Assembly: GCF_025766255.1 (NCBI RefSeq)
Contig: NW_026516678.1
Location: forward strand, 186,001 to 250,000
Origin: Zychaea mexicana
Lineage: Eukaryota > Mucoromycota > Mucoromycetes > Mucorales > Lichtheimiaceae
Direction of reading: 5' to 3'
Length of the DNA: 64,000 nucleotides
Made by a program: the position numbers and the translations under genes. The notes under the pieces were generated by a model that was given only the letters and a program-made list of their open reading frames with translations, had not been told where the DNA came from and made no database searches. The stretch's first letter is position 1; each line of letters starts with the position of its first letter. Shown piece after piece: positions 24,054 through 35,989 of the stretch.

Positions 24054-25391
24054 TTATTGTCCCTTGGCGTACTCCAACCCGACAAGTTTCTGCAGATTGT
24101 TGGCAAACGAGTGCTTTGCCTCCTCAGCCATGGTCAAGCGATGGTGCGTAGCAAATTCCTCAACCAAATTGACATAGTCCACGTTGGGTTGACGTGGGAC
24201 TGAGAGCGTGGCGTATACGCCTGGCAGGAACGAGATATTGATCGAGAGAATGTTCTCTGATCGAGGTTCTTGTGGGGGTGCTGCCGCCTTGGCCTGTTGC
24301 TTGGCTTCGGGAGAAGCATAGATTGAGTCGGCAGATGAGCTGGTTGACATGGGAGTCGCTGCAGGTGCATATCTGGATGCGCCAGAGTCCGAGGCCCATT
24401 TTGAGGCACCAGAGTCCGAGGCCCATTTTGAGGCACCAGAGTCACTGCCTGGTGTCGCATACATCGACGAGCTTGAGCCAGCATTTTGCGGAGCATAACG
24501 CGAAGCAGATGAGCTTTCCTGAGTGGCATAGCGCGAAGCACCCGATCCAGCACTTTGTTGTTGCTGGCCCCATTGTTGTTGTGGTGGTGGTGGCTGCTGC
24601 TGCTGTTGCTGTTGCTGTTGCTGGCCCCACTGTTGCGGTAACGGTGGTTGATGTTGTTGTTGTTGTTGTTGAGGTTGAGGCGCGTATCTCGAAGCCGATG
24701 ATCCGCCAGCGGGTGCATATTTCGAAGCAGATGCGCCAGCCTGGTAATTGGTAGGTGGAGGTGGAGGTGGAGCTGCTGCTGATGCAGGCTGTTCCCAAAA
24801 CGGCTTATCTGTCAACTGGCTGCCACCCCACGCGTTATTCGCCGGAGGTTGGCGTGTGTAACGACTTGGTGCTGACATGGCTGACGATGGTCTTGATGAT
24901 GGTAGATGTGGTGCTCCTCCTCGACCTCGACCGCGGCCACGACTATTGGATGAAAACGATGATACTGGAGGTGTAGAGGAGTTTGGTTTTTTGGATCTCT
25001 TCTTCTTCTTTCCACCAGGCATGGGTCCACCTTTCTTTAATCGATGATTCAAAATATACTCTTCGTCAACAGGTCGGTAGTTGCCACCTTTGCGGTGAAG
25101 GTTGCCTGAACCCAAACCACCTGGTCCCAATTTGAAATTGGGATCAATGAGCGCCGCCCAGCCTTCGGCAGACACATTGTATTCTGTTGTTCCTTCTTTG
25201 GTCGTCGTTTGTTCGCCCCACGAGCTGATGGCAAGTGGCGCGTCATCGTCAGATTCTTCTTCGTCAGAGCAATAGTCACTATATTCGTCACTGTCATCTC
25301 CACTATATGCAGGCGATTGTTGTTGTTGTTGCAGTTGTTGGGCATCGTTTGCCAGGCTACCCCAGCCAGCAGCGGCACCTTGCTGATTCAT
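24054..25391 (-). CDS. hypothetical Gln/Ser-rich protein
   Basis: A single open frame of 445 residues, not recognised. In order: a short N-terminus with a Gln run, an acidic patch (D-D-S-D-E-Y-S-D-Y region), a segment that looks conserved (E-G-W-A-A-L-I-D-P-N-F and N-Y-R-P-V-D-E-E-Y), a basic Lys/Arg run, an RGRGRG tract, long poly-Gln/Pro stretches, then repeats of the type S-A-S-R-Y-A-P and S-G-A-S-K-W-A-S-D, two of the latter nearly identical in tandem. The last ~70 residues are non-repetitive (I-N-I-S-F-L-P-G-V-Y-A-T-L) and hydrophobic enough to fold. The RGG-like and Gln-rich tracts would suit an RNA-binding or condensate-type protein, but that is inference. Codon bias and length support a real gene. 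Confidence 0.7.
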   Translation of the reverse strand: MNQQGAAAGWGSLANDAQQLQQQQQSPAYSGDDSDEYSDYCSDEEESDDDAPLAISSWGEQTTTKEGTTEYNVSAEGWAALIDPNFKLGPGGLGSGNLHRKGGNYRPVDEEYILNHRLKKGGPMPGGKKKKRSKKPNSSTPPVSSFSSNSRGRGRGRGGAPHLPSSRPSSAMSAPSRYTRQPPANNAWGGSQLTDKPFWEQPASAAAPPPPPPTNYQAGASASKYAPAGGSSASRYAPQPQQQQQQHQPPLPQQWGQQQQQQQQQQPPPPQQQWGQQQQSAGSGASRYATQESSSASRYAPQNAGSSSSMYATPGSDSGASKWASDSGASKWASDSGASRYAPAATPMSTSSSADSIYASPEAKQQAKAAAPPQEPRSENILSINISFLPGVYATLSVPRQPNVDYVNLVEEFATHHRLTMAEEAKHSFANNLQKLVGLEYAKGQ

Positions 25392-26757
25392 TTCTGATAC
25401 GATGTGGAGGAACGACGTTCCAGTTACAGCAAAAAAAAAAGGTGGGTCGAGCGAAAAAAGAAATCGAGTGACTACTTTTTTAAAAATATAAAGAAGTGTG
25501 TATCATTAGACGCAGCAGATTTTCGCCCTCCCTTTCGTCTCCGCACACATGCAGCTTTGCGACCTGCATACACCACACGTATATTCACTCAAAATCAGCA
25601 AATTACTATTGATGCGTGCTGCCGTTCGCAATAAAATGTTGGTACGAATTGATTTCTGAATTTTAGTTTACGTCTCGTGTGGCCACTGCGTCACTGAGGC
25701 ATTTTGGTTCGGACAGCTACGAGAGTATAATATAGAACTAGAAACCCTGACATGAAAAACAAGGAGGTCATGAAGAGAGGGATGCTGGTAGCTTATGATG
25801 TCAGAAGGCTGAGAAAAGGAAGGGATATAGCAAGAACGAGATATATTAGCGGAAGGAGACGAGCGATATCGAGCATTTCTCTGAAGTGAGCTTCCGAGTG
25901 TTTTGCACAAATATTCAAACGAATCTTGCAGAGGTGCTTAGTAGCTTAGCGATGCGGTGCATGATCTTCGTTTTTGAGTTATACAGCTATAGTTCCCGGG
26001 AAGCAACGAGAACGTATTCCAATTCCTGGCTAAATCAATGAATGTATAATGATAGGCAACTAACTTTTAGGCGTCAGAGATCAAAAGGACTACAATTAAT
26101 GTGCTTTAGCACTCAAATGCTAGGGATGATAAATATTGTACTGGTATAAATAGATCATTGTCCATCAAAGTATCCACATCCAATGACAGGAGCACCAAGA
26201 GAGGTGAAGTATGTGGTAAATTGTTTTGAAATAAGTTGACTTTACGATGACACATTTCGTCGGGTCCATCCCAAGTCAAGACCGTGTTGTTCGCATAACA
26301 TCAATACATGGACCATATCGTCGTCGGTGCTGACTTTGACTTGCATCATTCGCATATACTAAGAGCCATTCACTCTACAACTGGTGCTAACTGAATTGAA
26401 TTTTACTTAGAATGTGAATGATTCTTCAACTCTTTATATCAGTAGCTGAAATGATAATGTACACGCGCTGCAAATTTCATTCTCAGACAAGTTTGTTCTC
26501 CATCGACATTGACTGCTTTGCAGACGATCATATATTGTTCGTTGCAACTGTCTCCATTGTGCAATCTGGAACAAAATTGATGATCTCGCAGCAAATCTGA
26601 ACATATATCATCTTCTTGAACGAGCCCTTGAGCTCCCTCCTCGCTTCGCATGAAGAAGTCTTACATCAATATCAAACATGTACATACAAGTTTAACGGGT
26701 GAAAAGTTAAACGAAACAATTTTTATTTGGTACATTTAACTACTAATTACTAATAGG
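25392..26757. other. intergenic
   Basis: No gene could be supported. A 37-codon minus-strand frame near 26,250-26,360 is somewhat protein-like but too short to call. The rest is AT-rich sequence up to the left end of the foldback-like element. Confidence 0.45.
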
Positions 26758-27078
26758 GTGTCGATGTCTTAGCTTCTCTGCTCTTAAGCAGATACTGACA
26801 GGAGCAACCACTGGAAGGTGCATCGACATCTGCTCCCGTAACCCTCTCACCACAAAGCTAGGGTCTTGTCTTGGTCGCTTTGTGGATCACGGAAGGTCGA
26901 TTGGTATTGAGATGCCCAGTCCGGTCTCACCAATCGCGATCACCTACCTACCTATTTATACAGTAAGTCGCTCCGTGTCAAAACAAGCATCAGCACCCAC
27001 CCCTACACTTACCTACCCTCACTCACATTCACACACACAGAAAAAAAGGAAGGGACTTACCATACGTGATCGAAAAGA
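26758..27078 (+). repeat. left terminal inverted repeat of the foldback-like element
   Basis: Pairs with 29278-29545 in reverse complement, sharing for example GACATCTGCTCCCG-like, CTTGTCTTGGTCGCTTT-like and GGAAGGGACTTACCA segments. The arms are similar but not identical, indicating an old insertion or gene-conversion divergence. The inner part contains CA-rich simple sequence (ACTCACATTCACACACACA). Confidence 0.65.
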
Positions 27079-27106
27079 GAAGAGAAAAAGCGATGAGTCT
27101 AGCCTT
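26954..27106 (+). repeat. direct duplication, copy A (inner part of left arm)
   Basis: The segment from TTATACAGTAAGTCGC to GATGAGTCTAGCC is repeated almost identically at about 27531-27694. The second copy has one extra CTCACTCA-type insertion in the CA-rich part. Each copy is followed directly by a GAGAGTCGATTGCC minisatellite array, so the duplicated block is arm plus minisatellite. Confidence 0.75.
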
Positions 27107-27253
27107 GAGAGTCGATGTTGAGAGTCGATTGCCGAGAGTCGATTGCCGAGAGTCGATTGCCGAGAGTCGATGTTGAGAGTCGATTGCCGAGAGTCGATTG
27201 CCGAGAGTCGATTGCCGAGAGTCGATTGCCGAGAGTCGATTGCCGAGAGTCGA
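27107..27253 (+). repeat. 14-bp minisatellite, array 1 (unit GAGAGTCGATTGCC)
   Basis: About ten tandem units of GAGAGTCGATTGCC, interspersed with a 13-base variant GAGAGTCGATGTT. The array is open in several frames on both strands purely because of its composition; those frames are not genes. Confidence 0.9.
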
Positions 27254-27271
27254 ACGCGATCCCCAGTGTCA

Positions 27272-27524
27272 CCCTTGGCTCTTCCCTTGGTCCTGGTGTT
27301 GCCTCCGTTGCGCCTGTCCAACCCTTATTTCCGGTAATCCTGGCTGCCTCCAACTGGTCCCTGCTTGGTTTGTCCAGTCTCGCGTCCAACGGTGTTGGTC
27401 ACAACCGGTCTCCTAGTGGACCAGAGGACGGATGAATCCTTTTCGGTTTCTCGCCATAGAAATATGGTAGTGTCCTTTTGGTTGGATGCCTTGTTCTCCC
27501 GGTCTGGTCTACTATGGTGGGAAA
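27272..27524 (+). repeat. internal inverted repeat, arm 1
   Basis: About 250 bases whose reverse complement is found at 27876-28127 with few mismatches. Together with the ~350-base spacer they form a large imperfect palindrome inside the element. Confidence 0.75.
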
Positions 27525-27530
27525 AACCTA

Positions 27531-27694
27531 ACTTATACAGTAAGTCGCTCCGTGTCAAAACAAGCATCAGCACCCACCCCTACACTTACCTACCCTCACT
27601 CACACTCACTCACATTCACACACACAGAAAAAAAGGAAGGGACTTACCATACGTGATCGAAAAGAGAAGAGAAAAAGCGATGAGTCTAGCCTTG
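27531..27694 (+). repeat. direct duplication, copy B
   Basis: Second copy of the block described at 26954-27106. It sits in the loop of the internal palindrome (27272-27524 / 27876-28127). Confidence 0.75.
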
Positions 27695-27867
27695 AGAGTC
27701 GATGTTGAGAGTCGATTGCCGAGAGTCGATTGCCGAGAGTCGATTGCCGAGAGTCGATTGCCGAGAGTCGATGTTGAGAGTCGATTGCCGAGAGTCGATG
27801 TTGAGAGTCGATTGCCGAGAGTCGATTGCCGAGAGTCGATTGCCGAGAGTCGATTGCCGAGAGTCGA
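27695..27867 (+). repeat. 14-bp minisatellite, array 2
   Basis: Same unit as array 1 with about twelve units and a different order of the GATTGCC and GATGTT variants, which shows that the arrays have changed independently since duplication. Confidence 0.9.
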
Positions 27868-27875
27868 ACGCGATC

Positions 27876-28127
27876 CCCACCATAGTAGACCAGACCGGGA
27901 GACAAGGCATCCAACCAAAAAGGACACTACCATATTTCTATGGCGAGAAACCGAAAAAGGATTCCTCCGTCCTCTGGTCTCACTAGGAGACCGGTTGTGA
28001 CCAACACCGTTGAACGCGAGACTGGACAAACCAAAGCAGGGACCAGTTGAGGCAGCCAGGATTACCGGAAGTAAGGGTTGGACAGGCGCAACGGAGGCAA
28101 CACCAGGACCAAGGGAAGAGCCAAGGG
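27876..28127 (-). repeat. internal inverted repeat, arm 2
   Basis: Reverse-complement partner of 27272-27524; similarity starts at CCCACCATAGTAGACC and ends near GGAAGAGCCAAGGG. A GGGAAGAGCCAA motif is tandemly repeated just at its outer end. Confidence 0.75.
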
Positions 28128-29277
28128 AAGAGCCAAGAGAAAGACCAGGAGGAACCAAGGGAGTGAAGGAAAAAAGAAAAATGAAGGAAAGAAAGAGTGA
28201 AGAGAAAAAACGAAATGGCCTGAAAAATGTGGGCGTATTTATATCTTTTGGTATCATCAACCCCTACAATTCATGGAAAGCAGTGCGCAGCGCACACACG
28301 CCCACATGATTATGATAGACTGGCAACTTGCGGTCCAGGCTGTTCAAGGACTCCCTAATACCATTTCCTGAACTTGCTGTTTCATGCTGCTGCTAGCCTT
28401 GTCGCGTAAACGGGTCTCGCGTTCAGCGTGGCGTGCACTATAATATATCAGAAATGCCATTTTTTGAAAGAGGTGTGTTTCAAAATATTGTAACGACTTG
28501 ACGTTTGGATGATATCAACACACCCTCTCCTTTTCTTCAACGATGCTGATGCTCGGCAGAAAAGAAAAGGGGATGTTTTGCTCGCACAAGGCACCATAAG
28601 GTCCAGCCTACGATTTTCACATGAGAGACTCCAGCACTCCGTCTCCCAAGTAGACATCGATTCTCACGCAATTATCGGTTGCCGATCCTCCAAGCCCGCA
28701 ATGATGGATGTGGACAGCTTAAACTAAACTGTCAAGGGCAGACTATAGAGTAGCATGGCTGTTTTCAGCATAGTATGCGCGTCATCCTAGAACTACTATT
28801 ATCGATACAGGCTGCTTCTTCAGGTTGATAGTGCTGTTGGGTTTGCTCATTTTCTCATCCACCTCCCTTAGCAGTAGCGACACAAAGCCAATCAGACGTG
28901 GTGCTTACTTCCTCGGCGTGTGTACGGGTGATGTATGATACATGTGAAAAAAAAACAAAACAAAACAAAAAACAGGTTTCGGGCTGGTACCCTCCGAATA
29001 ATTTTTTTCCTTTCGATTATTTTTGCGAACGAACTACGCGAAGATAGAAACAAAAAAAAATAGGTGAAAAACGCGTACCAAAGTGTGGTAAAGCGCGTTG
29101 TAATAGTGTTACATACTGTCGCTACGATACAGAAGATCTGTCATTGTTCCCCGCGTTGTTGGCACGGACCTGTGGGTGCGGAGTGGGGGTATTTTTTTTT
29201 TTTCAAAAGAAGCGGGGTCTTGAACGTGTGCATGAAAAGGCACCCATTTTCCGCAGCGTGCTGCTTCCTCGCTTTTT
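28128..29277. other. interior of the foldback-like element, no gene seen
   Basis: Includes a purine-rich stretch (28130-28215) and A-rich runs near 28950 and 29050. No transposase-like or other recognisable protein is encoded on either strand. Confidence 0.5.
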
Positions 29278-29545
29278 CTCGATCACATGTGGTAAGTCCC
29301 TTCCTTTTTTTTCAGTGTGTGTGAGTGTGAGTGAGGGTAGGTAAGCGCAAGGTGGGTGCTGATGCTTGTTTTGTAGGCACGGGGCGACTTCTAAGTAGGT
29401 AAGTTGATTGATGAGACCGCTGGCATCTCAATACCGATCGGACCCTCCGAGATCCATAAAGCGACCAAGACAGAACCCAGCTTTGTGGTAGAGGGTTCGG
29501 GAGCAGATGCCGATGCACCTTCCCGGAAAGCTAAGACATCGACAC
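29278..29545 (-). repeat. right terminal inverted repeat of the foldback-like element
   Basis: Reverse complement of the left arm, slightly shorter, with small indels. It ends in CTAAGACATCGACAC, complementary to the left terminus. Confidence 0.65.
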
Positions 29546-32500
29546 TCTCGTTTTTGGACGAGCCTCTTTAGGAATTTGACCAATTTAAATAAAGGCCTTG
29601 TTGTTGTTGTCCCCCGTCTATCAAACATGTGCTGTTTGTTATTGTGTATTACGCGTATTGTATGTAGTCAAGCTACTACTTTAATTAATGCTGCATATTA
29701 GCTATCTTACCTCACCCAAGCTACACGTATCTTTACGATATTCTACGGTTTGAGACCCAAAGCAATATTTTTAAGGTTTGATAGCCTGTGAAAAGAAGAA
29801 GGTCTGACAACGTTAAATTCTTAATGATGCGCGCTATACCTCTAGTCAAGAGTGTCGTATGGCAGATTCGTTACATTTCTTCGAGAGGAGACCCTTAATA
29901 CATAGCTCTAAACAATACACGTCCAAAAAGTCGAGCGTAGACAACCATTTGCAATTAATCTGTGTGATCATGTCTATTTGATCTTTAACGCAAATACAAT
30001 TCGATCAATCCAAAGTTTCTTCCGATTTAGCCACAGCTCCGCGGGTATGTGCACAGGTATTGTTAATAGATGCTGTGGGCTGCGCGTTCCATGACGATCC
30101 AATTGAGCCAGTTTCCTCTGTTTATGCCTGTTAATTAATAAACATAACGTGACAGTAGCAACACATACAACTTATTATTATTGCTTGCTTGGTCTTAATA
30201 ATTATGAAAAGCCAAGATCTTGGGTTGCACATCCGCAGCACGACAATTTCTTCCTTGACATATATGGAGGAAAATATAGCATAACAAACAGTTTGCGTGA
30301 GAAATCAATTCAAAAGTCTTTCACACACTCGTTTGGTATGGTATCGATCGAGAGATTGACCACAACATCAAATTACTGGTCCCAGTCTTGTCGGTACTGT
30401 ATTATCCCTGGCGATAAGATTTCGTTTTAACCCTTCCCTACTCTTTCGCTAGGCACATTAGCACAGTTTATATAGTTTAAGCATTAATCGCATAAGATGG
30501 ATGTACAGTAGTTTTCCACCAGGGTATGTAAAAGTAGTCATTCTTACTACATTTGTTTGGTACTAAGTCTTAGTTGTAAGTCAAGAAATCTCTCGGCGTA
30601 TGATACGAGCTTTTTTGAGTGTGCGTTGTCAACTTGGAAGATCTTTTGGAAACACACCCGTATTCTTTCTTCTTATCTCCCCTGAGTATGATATGTATAT
30701 GTCCGGCCGCTCCCTCGAATTGCATCTCTGACTATGGAAAATATGTTGGTCGACTGAATTTCTCTGTTCTTTATGACTGAGCATTGTACCATAATCGCAC
30801 AGCAGAAAATAACTAACTACTACTGACACAAACATAGTAAGCACAAAACATGGCTTATACCGAAAACGATCGTATTTACCCAGAATTGCAGGAACACTCT
30901 TGATCGCCGCAATCTTATCGGACTCTAATTTGTACACACATCTTTATGCTTTTTCTTTTTTTTTAGTTGCACAAAAACTCTGGCCTTGGTTTGGAAGAAT
31001 ATCATGCTCATAAGGTCTTGACAGACTAACTAGAAAAAAATGGATTCACTGTGACCCAAAAAGCGCTCGAATTGGATACGGTATTCATGGCCAAGTATAC
31101 CAATGGTTTCGGCTTACGTGTTGGCTTATATAAACGTGGTCCCCTCGTACAACTCGCTTCTTAGGAATTTACAAATTGCAGTTATCTATAGGTAGCTGTG
31201 TAGTAGTCGCTTTTAATTAAGGGAGGAAACAGAATACATTCTGTTGTTATTCAGGTTTTACACAGACATGGAAGCTGAAAGTTATTCTATGGCTATCTTC
31301 AGATAATGCGTGAATACTTATGCACAGATGTAATAGTAATAATATGCGGAAAAATGAATCCACACATGTCCATAGAGAACCAAGAACTATACCATATATA
31401 CTCGAACCATCAGGCAGGGCGACGAAATGTTTACCCGAGCCAGTAAATTTAAATCGATCAGTTTCTTTCGAACCACCCGCATATTCAACCCCATTTTGTA
31501 TTCTCCAGGGCCGTCACAGCCCAGTCAAATGGGCTTATGCACTGGCTCTCCCATAACCACTTTAGGACTGTCGCTTTGAGGGCAAGGAAGCTAACCATTT
31601 TTAATACGTCCGAAACTGAATGAGCTCACGGACGCACTTGCCCAGACATCAGACCAACCGCCCAACTATCTGGCAGTCCTGGTTGGCGCTAATCCGCCTC
31701 ATCAGGGAAATTTGAGTCATCCAGTTGGCGGATATAACGACGAATCAGCTCCAGAAGAAGCACTGCAGCTACCAGCCTCACCACCTACTCCAACACAGCA
31801 TATACACTCAATCTCTTTCTTCGCAACTTAAGCTTATAGTATTATTCTATATTAGCATAACGTTTCTCTTGTGGGGTTTATTTTTTCATTATTGCATCAT
31901 GTCTTCATATACCAATATTTCTCCTCCAAAAATGTATGATATCTCAAAGAAGTGACCACATGCCCAGAGGCGCAGGTCCATATAGCTTCCATAAAAAGCA
32001 TTAACTTTAGCTTATTCGTTGTACCTCAATATATACTGGGCTTTATTAAAATTACATGTATTTAATAGAGAGCAAAGACAATGAATTTGCAGTATCATAA
32101 GACAGGTGCCGTGAAAAATACCAAGTGGATTGTCGCCGCTGTTAGAGGGATTTAATAATAAAAAAAGGCACAGCTGCATATAGCTTTCTACGCGTATTTA
32201 AATTGTTTGATGCGACGGTCAGTGAATCAGAGTTCAGATGGCCAAGAGTTCAGCGCGTGTAGTTATGGTTTGCAGATTTCTACTCTTTCCTCTGCCCTTG
32301 TTTTATTTGAAAAAATGGTTATATGATACAATCTCTACACGCTTGGCCTTGTACACTCTTATATGATTAGTCGTAGTTGTTGTTGCTGTTGATGAAAATG
32401 ATCTATGCACAGTAACCGCTTATCTGAGATTCCTGCAAACCTTTTGGCGCGCTGTCGCGCCGAATGATGGCAATAACGGGTGGCAGATTAATTGACAAAC

Positions 32501-33832
32501 AGTATCATAGCAAGTGGTCATTATAGAAGAAATGCGCCAGTTGCCAACATATACACATACATCTCATCGAACCGAACCGATAACACGCAATATAATGTCT
32601 CGATGACGTGCCAATACAGATAAACAGCAGTCCCGGGGCACTCGGGGAATAACACCAATAGTAGTAGCAGTAGCAATGATGGCATGTACGGATCTTCATT
32701 TCTCGACAGTTAAATGTAGGTATTAAGTTGCACTTGTCGAAAAACACTCGATTCGGCTTCCATATCACGGAGCACACTCGGTTACTTTGAGGTGAACAAC
32801 AATTTCATCTGTATGTTATGAGAGACAAACAACCCTAACATTGATATTTGTTCTTTTTATTCAGTATCAGCCGATGTAGGAGGTTCTTTCTACTTTTCAC
32901 TGTGAATATTAAATTGACCAACTTTGCTGTCTCTATGTAATGAATAAGAGGATGTCATTGATCGGACAAATGAAAATGATACCAACAATATATATTATGG
33001 CTTATTATACATATGATACCTTATATTCAATGGTCGATAACAATGAGAAACGCACAAGACAATGAATATCTCTAAAGACCCGATTATCCACTGTTTTTTA
33101 GTGACAGACCTTCAATACTATAATTGGAAACTTTACTACGTAGTAAAGCCTATAACTGTGTCGCTGAGCTTTTTACAAACACTCGCTAACAGCAGACAAT
33201 GTTTTCTTTGAAATGCTCACAATTGAGATTGAATGTGGTCCTCGCTAATAAAAGTAAGAACTCTTTGTCTTCACTTTCTACTGTTCAGATCTATCGTATG
33301 CAGCAATGGGTTAGCAGGTCGGCTCGCCGGTTGTGACATCACGAGCTTTGGAGCTAGTAGTACTAGATATGGATTTGAACAATGCAAACAAAACCATTGA
33401 CTGCATTTTTGTTTGATTTTTAATTAATGGGTATTATCAGTACATATTAGTTTGGAAAAACAGGACGAAAGAAGGGAAAGAAAAAAAAACAACAACTAGG
33501 TATGTAGAAAATAGGTGAATAGCGAAGTAGAAAGGGGCTGGACTTTTTTTTAGGAGAGCAGCGGGATAAAAAAGATATGCAGAACAAGTCAAGAAGGTTT
33601 TGGGGGTGGGGAGACGTTATATGGTGGTAGGTGTGAAGGGAAGATAAGATTGTGTGTCTCTTTTTCTGTGAAAGGAGGCTTGACAAAGTAAAAAACGAAG
33701 GAGGAGAAGAAAAGAAGAAGGAGGATTTTTTTGGGTGATGATGATGGTATGGTCTTGCAAAAGGGTGACGATGATGGAAAATGACAATGACGACAGTGTA
33801 TATACACAGCAAAAAGTAGTAGCAGGTTTTTT
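29546..33832. other. long intergenic region with one decayed gene fragment
   Basis: Apart from the M20 peptidase remnant at 30967-31164, no coding sequence could be supported. A short perfect hairpin (GGCGCG / CGCGCC with a 4-base loop) lies at 32446-32461. The 33450-33830 part is purine-rich and lies directly 3' of the RasGEF stop codon. Confidence 0.5.
30967..31164 (+). pseudogene. fragment of an M20-family amidohydrolase/peptidase
   Basis: Following a TTTTTTTTAG acceptor-like site, one frame reads like the N-terminal part of an M20 amidohydrolase: L-H-K-N-S-G-L-G-L-E-E-Y-H-A-H-K (family pattern H-x-x-P-E-L-x-x-x-E-x-x-A-H), then L-E-K-N-G-F-x-V and L-D-T-V-F-M-A-K-Y. An in-frame TAA at 31027-31029 interrupts it and another stop ends it. 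Neither the zinc-site G-H-A-C-G-H motif nor any catalytic domain follows. This is a decayed remnant; identification rests on ~55 residues. Confidence 0.5.
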
Positions 33833-35955
33833 TTAAGCAAGGTTCGAAATGAAGCTTTTAATGTCAAACTCTTCTTCGCGTGGCTCCAGCTGTAAACTTC
33901 GAGTATAAAACACCTGATCGTCCTTTTGTACCGTTTCAAGACATTGTAACAAGTAGCGTTGGATTTCCTCCACCTCGGTAAGTTTGTAAGGGATCTGGAA
34001 CTGATCAATGTCATTGAGAATACGGGTCGTCTTGATGTATTTGTCGAAATTGATCAGCTGTGAGCCGTTGACTGAAGTGCGATGATTCGAATTGCCGTCG
34101 TCAATGAACGTCATGTCTGTGAGATATACACCGAGGAATGGCAAGCACGGAGCAATGGCACTTTTCAATCGTCGTCGATATTCTGCAAAATTGCGCTGTG
34201 AGTCGGTTGCCCGGTAAATCGGATCGTACATGGCCTTGTATTTGTTCGAGACGTGTTCCCATGTTCGCTTGAGACGTGCGACACTCGTGGAATCCAGTGC
34301 TGATCGAATGGCCATTAATGTGTTGTAGTTTTGTAATTGTAAGCAGTGCTATAAAGTAAAATAAAGGCAGAGGAAATCAGCGATAACACGTCTTGCATGA
34401 TTAACTTGACGAAGGGCAACTTACATCGCCAACTTTGATCCATAGTTTGATCATCTGAGCTCGCTTCTTTGCATCGGATTCATGCAGGATGGTGTCGGAT
34501 ACCCAGCTCGTGATCTGTGTACTCCGCTGGATCATGGCCTTGACATGGATGGCAGTGCTGCTACCGACCTTCTTTTTAAACTCTTGGCCAATCATCTCGT
34601 TGGGCTGGATCTGGCAAAACAGCGAGCTTTCCATCAAGGTCAGTTGGCGTGCCAGCTCTAGCGTATCGAACTCGTTAATGTGGACGCTCGAAAGGACACC
34701 CTGGCTCATGGCTTTACGCAAGGTGTTGCGCAGCGACCGGGTAATGTTGGGTGGTGGTACTGCGGCAGGCTCGGAATGGTGATGATCTTCAAAAAGTGCC
34801 AAAGTTGAAAATAAGGATGTGCCTGCTGACAAGGAGATGTGCGACCCTGAGGGTTGTTTGTGTAGCGTGGGTCGCGGTTCGCTGGTGTACGACAATTTGC
34901 GGCCCTGGGTCATCATGCCTTTCGATGTAAACTGTTTTTAAAAAGTGAATGTTAGTGACTCGGCACAGAGCTTCTAATTTACTTGTAGCCATTGTTACCC
35001 TCTTGCGGATCAACTCCAACATGCGTTTGGATGGACCTGCCATGGCTTGCATCATGGGTCCAGCTGTGAATTCAACCAAGATGTGCTCGGTGCATGCGTC
35101 GGGCTCGTAGCAAAAGTACGTTTCAAGCCACGTCTTGATCACGTTGAACACACGCAAACGAACAGGCAAGAGCACTCGATTGGTCCACATGGCCAGCTCG
35201 TCGGCGTTCAAGGGTGCATCGCTTGGTGGTTGTAGCTCAAACCGTTTGATCAACAGTTCCAAAAACTTGATGGGCGTGGTAAAAAGACGAAAGTTGTAAA
35301 AAAAGGAACGCGTAAACATCAATTCTGGAGAATAAAAAAGAAGGCAATTAGTTTTGAGGCTACAACGGGAAAGGATCGTCGTGCATCCCAGTATACACTT
35401 GTCTCATACCAGGTGACTTTTCATGCTGTGTCAATTTCTCAACCAAAGCTTCAATGCTAGCACCGGTCACTTGACCTTCGCTGTTGAACATCATTTCGTC
35501 TTCGGAGAAAACACGTTGCTTCAAGAACCATGGCTCGTCCTCATGCTGTAATGAAAAAGGACAAAGTTAGTTTAAGGCAGAGCCGCATCCATGAATGGAA
35601 TATGTCATAAAGTAATACCGGAGTGGCAGCATGTTCTTGAGGCTGTACGCTATCTCGTCGCTCCGACATGGACATGTAAGACGATGTCCGTCGTATCCGT
35701 GGCTGTTGCTCAACCAATGTTTCAGTAGATGCCGACGAGTTCCGTTGGTGGTCATCATTACGGTTCTTGAGCGACATCCTGAACGCGGATATGCTCATTT
35801 CACGCGGCCGTCGCGTACGGCCTGACTGATCAGCCGTGGGCGTTGATTTCGAGCTCAAGATCTTTAGCTCTGGCTGCGGCTTGCCGGGACCTTTGGGTGG
35901 CGGTGGCGGTGGAATCGACATGAAAGGCGATGTTGTTGTGTTGCTGCTTACTTGC

Positions 35956-35989
<34 letters not shown>

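Larger units (their letters stand above)
26758..29545. mobile_element. foldback-like DNA element with long terminal inverted repeats, no transposase seen
   Basis: The two ends are inverted copies of each other: GTGTCGATGTCTTAG at 26758 and its complement ending at 29545. Similarity continues inward for about 270-320 bases with visible divergence between the arms. Inside are two copies of a 14-bp minisatellite, a second inverted-repeat pair and a direct duplication of the inner part of the left arm. No open frame resembles a transposase. Long inverted repeats with subterminal tandem repeats are typical of foldback or non-autonomous MULE-like elements. No clear target-site duplication could be read at the edges, so the boundaries rest only on where the inverted similarity stops. 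Confidence 0.6.

Noticed and set aside
27019..28309. Several open frames of 90-214 codons rich in R-V-D-C-R-E-S-type repeats
   Set aside because: Products of the 14-bp minisatellite and the inverted repeats, open on both strands at once.
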